Program-made: the position numbers and the translations under genes
The notes under the pieces: generated by a model
The model's input: the letters and a program-made list of their open reading frames with translations, nothing else
Databases searched by the model: none
Told to the model about the DNA's origin: nothing
Origin: Micrococcaceae bacterium Sec5.7
GTDB lineage: Bacteria > Actinomycetota > Actinomycetes > Actinomycetales > Micrococcaceae
Reading direction: 5' to 3'
Length of the DNA stretch: 64,000 bases
Assembly (NCBI GenBank): GCA_039636785.1
Contig: CP144169.1
Location: forward strand, 3,286,001-3,350,000
Shown here: one piece after another, positions 55,004 through 63,060 of the stretch
Numbering within the stretch: the stretch's first letter is position 1
Layout: each line of letters opens with the position of its first letter

Positions 55004-56206
55004 GTGAGGATCGACCGGGCGGGCAACAAAGGGCTGATCAGGGAGATCAACGAGGCCCTCGTGCTCGCGGAGCTGCGCGGCGAGTCGCTCCATTCCCGCG
55101 CGGACATCGTACGGAGCACTGGACTCAGCGGGCCGACGGTCACTGCCATCACGTCACGGCTCATAGACCGAGGCCTCGTCGAAGAGCGGGCCACCGGCGC
55201 ATCGGCGGGAGGGCGGCCACCGGTGCTCCTTGGCTTGCGTCAACGCGCTGGCTACGTCGTCGGCATCAAACTGACCGAGAACCGGGCCATCGGCGTCCTG
55301 ACGGACCTGGACGCCAACGTCGTGGCCCGAGCCGACGCCGCTTTGGCGTTCCCGACGCCCGGCGCGGTAGTGGCAGGCATCGTCAGTGCAGTCGAAGCGC
55401 TTGCTCCCGCCGGCCATGGCCGGATCCTCGGCGTTGGGCTGGGCATGGGCGGGGTGATCGACCGGGATGAGGGAAGTGTGCGCCACGCGACATACTTCGA
55501 TTGGCGCAACGAACCGCTCGCCAAACGGCTCTCAGAGGCGATCGGGTTGCCGGTTCTCATCGACAACGACGTCAACGCCTTGGTGGCGAGTGAGCAGAGC
55601 TGGGGGGCCGGACGGGGCGTGAAGAACTTCGCTGTCGTGACCATAGGACGCGGCGTCGGCATGGGCATGGTGCTCGACGGGCGCCTGTTCCGGGGCAGCC
55701 GCGGAGGTGCCGGCGAGCTCGGCCACATGAAGGTGGTGCCCGAAGGCCCGGAGTGCGAGTGCGGTGGCCGCGGCTGCCTGGAGGCCGTGATCGGCGAGCC
55801 GGCCCTCCTGGGATCCCTCGCGGGTGAGCTGGGACGACGCGTCACGGTCGACGAGGCCGGCACGATGGCCCGGGACGGGGACGAGCGTGCAGCGCGGGTC
55901 TTCGCCAAGGCCGGCCAGCATCTGGGCCAAGCTGTCGGCAACGTCGTGAACATCCTGAACCCCGACCGGCTCCTCCTGGCCGGCGAAGGCACGCATAATC
56001 TCGACCTCATCATGCCCGCGTTCCGCCGTGCGCTCAACGAGACTGTCTTCGACGGATTGCAGGACGGGCTCTCGATCCACGCCGAGGCCTGGGACGACGA
56101 GGCCTGGGCACGCGGAGCCGCAAGCCTCCTGCTCAACGAGCTGTTCGAACCCAACCTCCGCTTGAACAGCGACGAGCCGACCCTCATCGGCCGCTCCGCT
56201 GGGTGA
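55004..56206 (+). CDS. ROK family transcriptional repressor, first gene of the GH31 operon
   Basis: Regulator of 400 residues: winged helix (HSRADIVRSTGLSGPTVTAI) plus ROK domain with IDNDVNALVASEQSWG, VVTIGRGVGMGMVLDG and zinc motif CECGGRGCLEAVIG. GTG 55004 is preferred since GGAAAGGTGG lies about 8 nt upstream; GTG 54992 would abut it. The gene precedes the two secreted GH31 genes by 30 bp and so probably regulates them. It differs clearly from the divergent ROK protein, suggesting that two separate signals control export enzymes and import. Confidence 0.88.
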   Translation: MRIDRAGNKGLIREINEALVLAELRGESLHSRADIVRSTGLSGPTVTAITSRLIDRGLVEERATGASAGGRPPVLLGLRQRAGYVVGIKLTENRAIGVLTDLDANVVARADAALAFPTPGAVVAGIVSAVEALAPAGHGRILGVGLGMGGVIDRDEGSVRHATYFDWRNEPLAKRLSEAIGLPVLIDNDVNALVASEQSWGAGRGVKNFAVVTIGRGVGMGMVLDGRLFRGSRGGAGELGHMKVVPEGPECECGGRGCLEAVIGEPALLGSLAGELGRRVTVDEAGTMARDGDERAARVFAKAGQHLGQAVGNVVNILNPDRLLLAGEGTHNLDLIMPAFRRALNETVFDGLQDGLSIHAEAWDDEAWARGAASLLLNELFEPNLRLNSDEPTLIGRSAG

Positions 56207-56236
56207 GCTTCACTCTCAAAAGAAAGCAGGGCAACG

Positions 56237-59200
56237 ATGTCCGTTTCCGTCACGCCGACATTATCCCGCCGCACAGCAGTCCTCGGCATCCTGGGCGCGG
56301 TGCCTTTGGCCCTGCTGCCGGCGGTCTTCGGCGCAGAGTCGGCCAAAGCTGGCACCATCAGCGGGGTCTTCCACGGGCCCACCGGCTACGACCAGCTATA
56401 CAGCACCACGCCGACCGAACGCGGTCCGCGTGACCCGATGTCTACCCAGACGGTCCAGCTGCACTCGGCCACGTGGCCGATTTCCCCCGGGCAGACGTGC
56501 TGGGTCTCCTGGTCCAAGAACGGGGTCGCCCAGACTGACGTTGGCTGCTCCTTCGACTACAACAACGGCAACAACAGCTACTGGAAGGTGAACCTTGGGT
56601 CCTTCGCGAGGGGCGACCAGATCACCTACACCATCCACGCCAACGTCGACGGAACCGGCGCCATCACCAGCGGCCCGTACAGCTTCGCGGTCACGGACTG
56701 GTCCGGCACCGGCAACGTCCGCGGCTACACCAACAACGGCACCTCGGTCGATGTCACAGTCAGCGACACCTCCGGCAGCTTCTCCCCCAAGATCCGCTAC
56801 ACCTTCCCCGCACCAGACCGCTTCCACGTCCAGATCGCACCCCACGGCACCGGCCTGAATATCACAAGCGCCACGAGCTACACCGTCACCGACACCGGCA
56901 CCACGCTGCAGCTGGCCACCAGCGCGCTGCAAGTGAAGATCCAGAAGAGCCCCTACCGCGTTTCTGTCTACAAGGCCGACGGCACCACGCTGATTGCCCA
57001 GCAGTATGACCCGGCCAAATTCCGCAACACCGGATGGGCCAGCGACGGCGCCACCACCGTTACCAAGATCGAGGACCATTGGCTGACCCCGGCTGGAGAA
57101 CGGTTCGAGGGTTTCGGCGAACGGTACGACTACCTCGACCAGCGCGGCCACGACGTCGACAACTACGTCTATAACCAGTACCAGGACCAAGGCCCCACCC
57201 ACCGCACCTACATGTCGGTGCCGTTCTTCACCAACTCCGCAGGCTACGGGGTGTACGTCCCCAGCACGCGCTACTCCCTGTTCAACGTGTGCACCTACCT
57301 CGCCGACATGGTCGGCTTCACCGTCGACACCGGCGGCGCCCTCGACTCCACAGTCGACTATCACTTTCTCACGGGTACCCAGGCCAACATCCTGGACGCA
57401 TACACGACGATCACCGGCCGGCCCTGGCTCCCCCCGAAGTGGGCCTTCGGCCTGTGGATGTCCGCCAACGAGTGGAACACCCAGACGAAAGTGACAAGCG
57501 AGCTGGGCAACGTCACCAGCTACAACATCCCGCACAGCGTCCTGGTCCTCGAGCAGTGGAGCGACGAGGCCACCTTCTACGTCTGGCACGGCGCCACCTA
57601 CACTGCCAAGCCCGGCAGCGCGGCCCTGACCTACTCCGACCTCACCTTCCCGTCCGGCGGCGAATGGAGCGACCCCAGGTCGATGGTCGCCGCCGCCCAC
57701 GCCCAGAACATCAAGGTCGTCCTGTGGCAGATCCCCGTGCTCAAGCAGAACTTCGACACCAACCCCTCCACCCCGCCCCAGCAACACCTCAACGACCAGA
57801 GCTACGCCACCGCCCAGGGATACCTGGTCGGAGACGGAGCCGGCGCGCAATACCGGATCCCCACCGGGGAATGGTTCGGAAACAGCACCATGCCCGACTT
57901 CACCAACGCCGCGGCCACCGCCTGGTGGATGAGCAAACGCGCCTATCTCTTCGACGACGTCGGCATCGACGGCATGAAGACAGACGGCGGCGAGATGATC
58001 TTCGGCCGCAACGCCACCTTCGCCGACGGCCGCAAGGGCGACGAGATGCACAACGGCTACACCAACGCCTACACCGGCGCCTATGGCACCTACGTCCAGA
58101 CCAAGAAGAATGGCAACGGGGTCCTCTTCAGCCGCGGCGGCACGGCCGGCGCCCAGGCACACTCGATCTACTGGGCCGGCGACCAGGCCTCCACCTTCTC
58201 GGCCTTCCAGCAGGCCCTGCGCGCCGGGCTCAGCGGAGGGGAGTCCGGCATCGCGTTCTGGGCCTGGGACATGGCCGGCTTCACCGGGACCTTCCCCAGC
58301 AGCGAACTGTACCTCCGGGCGGCCGCCCAGCAGACCTACTCCCCGATGATGCAGTACCACTCGGAGAAATCCAATCCCACCTCGTCAGAGGCTCGGACCC
58401 CTTGGAACGTGCAGGCCCGCACCGGCGACACCACGGTGATCCCCACCTTCCGCAAGTTCGCCAACACCAGGATGAACCTCATCCCGTACCTCTACACCGA
58501 GGCCAAGAACGCCTCCCTGACCGGGCTGCCTCTGCTGCAGACCATGCGGCTCGCCTTCCCCGGCGACGCCTCGGCAGCGCCCTTGGACATGCAATACATG
58601 TTCGGGCGCCAGCTGCTCGTGGCCCCCATCACCACTCAAGGAGCGACCTCGGTGACTCTCTACCTCCCGGGAGGGGAATGGCACGACGTCACTAACGGTG
58701 GCAAGGCCTCCGGTCCCGGCACCAAGACTTACAACGCCGACACCTCGACCATCCCCGTCTACGCCCGCGACGGCGCAATCATCCCGCTGAACCTCAACGC
58801 CAACTACGAGTACGGCGGAAACATCGGCAACGACGTCTACAACTACACGAATCTCGTATTCCGGATCTACCCCGCAGGATCCACCTCGGCCGACTACTTC
58901 GACGACACAGCCGGCAGCGTCAAGCAGGTCACCAGCGCCGAGAACTGGAGCGGCCACCAGGTCACCGCCACCCTGCCACAGCTCGCCACCGCCGCAATCC
59001 TCCAGGTCAACACCACCATCCCCAGTACCGTCACAGTCGACGGGACACCTCTGACCGCCTACAGCACCCTCAGTGGCCTCACAGCCGCGGCAACCGGCTG
59101 GTACTGGGACCCCGTCCAACAGTTCACCCTCGTCAAGCTCGCCTCCGGGACCACCACCCGCACCGTCGTGCTCTCCGGGGTCGACAAGGGCGCATACGAG

Positions 59201-59572
59201 GCGGAATTCGCCACCGCAACAGGAACCACCGTCAACACCAACCACGCCGGATACACCGGCACCGGCTTCGTCGACGGCTTCAACACTTCAGGTTCCTCGC
59301 TGACCTTCGACATCAGCGCCAACGCCACCGGCACCCATCAGCTCGCCTTCCGCTACGCGAACGCCACAGGCGGGCCAGCCACCCGGACCATCTACGTCGA
59401 CGGAACCTCCGTGGGAACCCTCACACTCCCCAGCCTGGCTAACTGGGACACGTGGGGCACCGCAACCATCACCACCATCCTCACCCAAGGACGGCACTCA
59501 GTGAAGATCTCCTACGACACGGCCAACACCGCCGCCGTCAACCTCGACAACCTCACGGTGGCACGGCCATGA
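56237..59572 (+). CDS. Secreted GH31 enzyme with C-terminal CBM35, 3-alpha-isomaltosyltransferase/CAFE-like
   Basis: Large exported enzyme, 1111 residues. The signal peptide has a Tat motif (SRRTAVLGI). Residues ~45-150 form a beta domain (YSTTPTERGPRDP, GQTCWVSWSKNG) that I associate with cycloalternan-forming/isomaltosyltransferase GH31 proteins. The barrel has nucleophile Asp583 in GIDGMKTDGGE and acid/base Asp649 in YWAGDQAST. The last ~120 residues (YEAEFATATGTTVNTNHAGY, LDNLTV) are a CBM35-type module. It is likely to transfer isomaltosyl units to form alpha-1,3 links and close a cyclic tetrasaccharide. Specificity is inferred; an alpha-glucosidase role is possible. Confidence 0.85.
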   Translation: MSVSVTPTLSRRTAVLGILGAVPLALLPAVFGAESAKAGTISGVFHGPTGYDQLYSTTPTERGPRDPMSTQTVQLHSATWPISPGQTCWVSWSKNGVAQTDVGCSFDYNNGNNSYWKVNLGSFARGDQITYTIHANVDGTGAITSGPYSFAVTDWSGTGNVRGYTNNGTSVDVTVSDTSGSFSPKIRYTFPAPDRFHVQIAPHGTGLNITSATSYTVTDTGTTLQLATSALQVKIQKSPYRVSVYKADGTTLIAQQYDPAKFRNTGWASDGATTVTKIEDHWLTPAGERFEGFGERYDYLDQRGHDVDNYVYNQYQDQGPTHRTYMSVPFFTNSAGYGVYVPSTRYSLFNVCTYLADMVGFTVDTGGALDSTVDYHFLTGTQANILDAYTTITGRPWLPPKWAFGLWMSANEWNTQTKVTSELGNVTSYNIPHSVLVLEQWSDEATFYVWHGATYTAKPGSAALTYSDLTFPSGGEWSDPRSMVAAAHAQNIKVVLWQIPVLKQNFDTNPSTPPQQHLNDQSYATAQGYLVGDGAGAQYRIPTGEWFGNSTMPDFTNAAATAWWMSKRAYLFDDVGIDGMKTDGGEMIFGRNATFADGRKGDEMHNGYTNAYTGAYGTYVQTKKNGNGVLFSRGGTAGAQAHSIYWAGDQASTFSAFQQALRAGLSGGESGIAFWAWDMAGFTGTFPSSELYLRAAAQQTYSPMMQYHSEKSNPTSSEARTPWNVQARTGDTTVIPTFRKFANTRMNLIPYLYTEAKNASLTGLPLLQTMRLAFPGDASAAPLDMQYMFGRQLLVAPITTQGATSVTLYLPGGEWHDVTNGGKASGPGTKTYNADTSTIPVYARDGAIIPLNLNANYEYGGNIGNDVYNYTNLVFRIYPAGSTSADYFDDTAGSVKQVTSAENWSGHQVTATLPQLATAAILQVNTTIPSTVTVDGTPLTAYSTLSGLTAAATGWYWDPVQQFTLVKLASGTTTRTVVLSGVDKGAYEAEFATATGTTVNTNHAGYTGTGFVDGFNTSGSSLTFDISANATGTHQLAFRYANATGGPATRTIYVDGTSVGTLTLPSLANWDTWGTATITTILTQGRHSVKISYDTANTAAVNLDNLTVARP

Positions 59573-62478
59573 CCGCCCTGCACCTGAACCGCCAGCGAGA
59601 CCGCCTCAGCGGGATCCTCGTCGGAGTGATGCTGCTGCTCGCCTCCACCGCCGGGGCCGCCTTTGTGACCGCCGTCCCGGCCCACGCGGCAGGGATCCAG
59701 CGCGTCCAGTTCACCGGCGCCGGCGACTACCTGGTCGCCGAATTCCTCAGCGACGACCTGGTCCACTTCGAACTGGGCACCGGCGCCGGGCCCGGAGCCG
59801 GTGCGGCCATCCCCTCCACCGACCAGGTCGCCGGGACCACCTATGCCGGCCCCACCGCCTTCACCCTGACCGGCTCGACCGTCAGCACCGCGCACGTCCA
59901 GGTCAGCGTCAACACTACGACCATGTGCGCCGACGTCGCGGACCTGACCCGCAGCCCAGCCCTGCTGCTGCACACCGTCTGCCCCCGGAACCTGACAGCA
60001 GCGTGGAAGGGACTGTCCTTCACCAAGTCCGCCATGCAGAACGCCTACGGCCTCGGCGAGTCGTTCCCCACCGGTGGCCATGCCGACGGCGACAGGGTTG
60101 GAATCGACCGCTCCTCCCCCGGCGCCTACGGCAACACCATGAACTACGACGTCGACAACGGCCCGGTCGGCAACACCCAGATCCCCGTCCTGTTCGCCGT
60201 CGGCGCCAACAACGCCAACTACGGGCTGTTCGTCGACCAGGTCTACAAGCAGGACTGGAACCTCACCGCAGACCCCTGGACCGTGGACACTTACGGTGAC
60301 CAGCTGCGCTGGTACGTCATGACCGGTCCCAGCCTGCCCGAGCTGCGCAAGAGCTTCATGAACCTCACCGGCCGCCCGCCCGTGCCCCCGCAGAAGGCAT
60401 TCGGGCTCTGGAACTCCCAATACGGCTACAAGAACTGGACTGAGATCGACAACACCCTGGCCGGCCTGCGCGCCGACAAATTCCCCGTCGACGGGTTTAT
60501 GCTCGACGTGCAATGGTTCGGCGGCGTCACCGCCGGCTCCGACAACACCAAGATGGGCACCCTCCAGTTCGACCCGACCAACTTCCCCAACGCCGCAGCC
60601 AAGGTCGCCGACTACCGAGACACCCAGGGCATCGGCCTGATGACCATCGAAGAGTCCTACATCGGCAAGGGACTCCCGGAACACTCCAACCTGGCCAATC
60701 AGGGTTACCTGGCCCGCGCCGGCTGCTCCGCCTGCGCCCCCGTCTACCTCACCGCCAACGACTGGTGGGGCCGCGGCGGCATGATCGACTGGACCCAGCC
60801 GGCCGCGGGAGCATACTGGGCCACGACCAAAGAGCTGCCCCTGGCCAACATGGGCATCCTCGGCCACTGGCTCGACCTCGGCGAACCCGAGATGTACGAC
60901 TCCAACGACTGGACCGCAGGCCTGCTACCTGGAAAGCACGCCCACGCCGACTACCACAACCTGTACGCCCTGAAATGGGCCAACAGTGTCGCCAAAGGGT
61001 ACACCGCTGCTTCTTCAACCCAGCGGCCCTTCCTACTCTCCCGTTCCGGGGCTGCCGGTATCCAGCGCGCCGGCGCAGCCATGTGGTCCGGTGACATCGC
61101 CACCCGCATGACCGCCCTCGCTGACCAAGCCAACGTCCAGGCGCACATGTCGATGTCCGGCATCGACTACTTCGGCTCCGATATCGGCGGCTTCCACCGT
61201 GACGAGGCCACCGCCGGGTCCGACATCAACGAGATCTACACCCAGTGGTTCGCGAACTCCGCGTGGTTCGACGTTCCAATCCGCCCCCACACCGACAACA
61301 CCTGCAACTGCCAGCAGACGGCCCCCGACAAGATCGGCGACGCCCCCAGCAACCTCGCCAACCTCCGCCAGCGCTACGAGCTCACCCCCTACTACTACTC
61401 CGTGGCGCACAACGCCTACAGCACCGGAGACCCCCTCGCCCCCCCGCTGGTGTACTACTACCAGAACGACCCCAACGTCCGCACAATGGGCAGCGAGAAG
61501 ATGATCGGCCCGAACATGCTGGTCGGAGTTGTCGCTGCATCGGGCGAACGGCAGAGGAACATGTACCTGCCCGCCGGAACCTGGTACGACTACCACACGA
61601 ACAAGAAGTACGTCAGCACCGGCCAGTGGGTGAACAACCTGCCCGAGTGGACCAACGGAGTCTTCCAGCTCCCCGCGTTCGCGAAGGCCGGGGCGATCCT
61701 GCCCAAGATGTACGTCGACGACAAAACCATGAACGTCACAGGCGCCCGCACCGACGCTACCACCCGCAACGAGCTCGTCGCCCAGGTCTACCCCGACACC
61801 AACGCCTCCAACTTCACCCTCACCGAAGACGACGGCACATCGGTCAACTACCAAACCGGGGCGCAACGCCTAACCGGCATCACCCAGCAACTCTCGGGGT
61901 CCACCGAAACCGTGAACATCGCCGCGGCGTCCGGAACCTATACCGGGGCGCCGGACAGCCGGAAGAACGTTGTCCAGCTCGTCACCGACGAAACCCAGGC
62001 CTCCGCCGTGACATTGAACGGAATGCCGCTGACCCCGTACGCAAACAAGGCAGCCTTCGATGCCGCCGCTAGCGGCTGGTACAACGCCGGAGGGAACCTC
62101 GTCGTCGCTAAATCCGACAGGGCCGCGGTCGGTACCGCGAAGTCGTTCCAGTTCACGCTCGGCCAGACCCCGGTATCAGCCAGCTTCACCTGCTCAAACG
62201 GCACCACCACCAGCGGGCAGTCGGTCTACGTCGTGGGCAACGTCCCCGGATTGGGGAACTGGTCACCGGCCAGCGCCGTCAAGCTCGGCCCCACCTCCTA
62301 CCCCACCTGGACCGGAACGATCAGCGACCTTCCGCCGAACACTGCCATCGAGTGGAAGTGCATTAAGCGCCAGGATTCCAACTACCCGGCCTCCGCAGAC
62401 GCCTGGCAGGCCGGCTCCAACTCGACCTTCACGACCCCATCCTCAGGGTCTGCCGGCGCGACGTCGGGAGGATTCTAA
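59569..62478 (+). CDS. Secreted GH31 enzyme with C-terminal CBM20, 6-alpha-glucosyltransferase-like
   Basis: Exported enzyme, 969 residues, with a Sec signal peptide (GILVGVMLLLASTAGAAFV, cleavage near AHA-AG). The mature N-terminus GAGDYLVAEFLSDDLVHFE, the block MQNAYGLGESFPTGGHADGD and HWLDLGEPEMYDSNDWTAG resemble starch-acting 6-alpha-glucosyltransferases (CtsZ type). Nucleophile is Asp436 (WLDLGEPE), acid/base Asp509 (MWSGDIATR). The C-terminal ~95 residues are a CBM20 starch-binding domain (VYVVGNVPGLGNWSPASAVK, IEWKCIK). The start overlaps the upstream GH31 stop (ATGA), so the two are made together. It would build isomaltosyl ends for its partner. Confidence 0.86.
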   Translation: MTALHLNRQRDRLSGILVGVMLLLASTAGAAFVTAVPAHAAGIQRVQFTGAGDYLVAEFLSDDLVHFELGTGAGPGAGAAIPSTDQVAGTTYAGPTAFTLTGSTVSTAHVQVSVNTTTMCADVADLTRSPALLLHTVCPRNLTAAWKGLSFTKSAMQNAYGLGESFPTGGHADGDRVGIDRSSPGAYGNTMNYDVDNGPVGNTQIPVLFAVGANNANYGLFVDQVYKQDWNLTADPWTVDTYGDQLRWYVMTGPSLPELRKSFMNLTGRPPVPPQKAFGLWNSQYGYKNWTEIDNTLAGLRADKFPVDGFMLDVQWFGGVTAGSDNTKMGTLQFDPTNFPNAAAKVADYRDTQGIGLMTIEESYIGKGLPEHSNLANQGYLARAGCSACAPVYLTANDWWGRGGMIDWTQPAAGAYWATTKELPLANMGILGHWLDLGEPEMYDSNDWTAGLLPGKHAHADYHNLYALKWANSVAKGYTAASSTQRPFLLSRSGAAGIQRAGAAMWSGDIATRMTALADQANVQAHMSMSGIDYFGSDIGGFHRDEATAGSDINEIYTQWFANSAWFDVPIRPHTDNTCNCQQTAPDKIGDAPSNLANLRQRYELTPYYYSVAHNAYSTGDPLAPPLVYYYQNDPNVRTMGSEKMIGPNMLVGVVAASGERQRNMYLPAGTWYDYHTNKKYVSTGQWVNNLPEWTNGVFQLPAFAKAGAILPKMYVDDKTMNVTGARTDATTRNELVAQVYPDTNASNFTLTEDDGTSVNYQTGAQRLTGITQQLSGSTETVNIAAASGTYTGAPDSRKNVVQLVTDETQASAVTLNGMPLTPYANKAAFDAAASGWYNAGGNLVVAKSDRAAVGTAKSFQFTLGQTPVSASFTCSNGTTTSGQSVYVVGNVPGLGNWSPASAVKLGPTSYPTWTGTISDLPPNTAIEWKCIKRQDSNYPASADAWQAGSNSTFTTPSSGSAGATSGGF

Positions 62479-62579
62479 TGCCGGGGGACCGGAATGGTCC
62501 GTGAGGCCCGCGGCGACCCGGCATGCACGACCACGAGGCCGTGAGCGCGCATCAACAATAGAAGACGGACAGGGTCAGA

Positions 62580-62777
62580 GGGCCGCGCGGACAGACCCTG
62601 CACCCGGAGGATTTCACTGATGCCCCGGCCGTCGCCGCCGTCGCGAGAATCACCCGAAGCAACTTCCCCTTCATCGACCGGCTCTTCACCCAGGTCGAAC
62701 GGGTCATGAAAATCAATGAACTCAGCACCATCACCGACGACGTCATTGAGGCGGCACGCTCAACGCTTGTCATTGGG
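62580..62777 (+). pseudogene. C-terminal remnant of a transposition-type AAA ATPase
   Basis: In the frame of 62595 the sequence reads TLHPEDFTDAPAVAAVARIT, then FIDRLFTQVERVMKINELST and ITDDVIEAARSTLVIG. This resembles the C-terminal helical end of IstB/TniB-like ATPases carried by insertion elements. The Walker motifs and everything N-terminal are missing. It is evidence of an older mobile element at the island edge. Confidence 0.6.
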
Positions 62778-62944
62778 TTGATCACGGGGGCGAGGAACCC
62801 TAAACGCGCAATCCTGCTCCATCACTACGCAGGCATCTGGCTGAGCACGTGGAACACACGATCAGGGCGCCTCACGAATTCCGGGGCGTCCCACAAAATC
62901 CGTCAACACGCCAAAATGATCTACAACGAGAACACCGGAGAAAA

Positions 62945-62976
62945 CGAAAGAGCCACCTCAGCGGGTGGCTCTTTCG
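62945..62976. terminator. Strong hairpin downstream of the GH31 operon
   Basis: Perfect 13-bp stem (62945-62957 and 62964-62976) with loop TCAGCG, followed by an A/T-rich stretch with AAAAAA. It is a credible intrinsic terminator for the plus-strand GH31 transcript, though ~470 bp downstream, or for the lost ATPase gene. Confidence 0.7.
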
Positions 62977-63060
62977 ACTTCAAAAAACTGAGGCGCTGCC
63001 CGGAAAATGAACCACGTCCACGTTCCAAGGAGGGCTGCGTCGTTTCAATGACCCCGTTGC

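Larger units (their letters stand above)
62479..63060. other. 582-bp gap between GH31 operon and IS copy 2
   Basis: No intact gene was seen. It holds the C-terminal scrap of a transposition ATPase (62580-62777), a strong hairpin (62945-62976), and otherwise unassignable sequence. A 16-bp word GCGTCGTTTCAATGAC at 63037-63052 also occurs next to IS copy 1 (44680-44695); on the minus strand it encodes VIETT of an ISL3 transposase tail. Confidence 0.6.

Noticed and set aside
56396..58360. 654-codon frame antisense to the secreted GH31 gene
   Set aside because: Gly/Val-rich composition artefact opposite a gene with clear catalytic motifs.
63037..63052. GTTTCAATGAC word resembling the end of some CRISPR repeats, present near both IS copies
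   Set aside because: Only one occurrence at each place, with no regular spacing or spacers. It reads as transposase tail codons (VIETT) on the minus strand.
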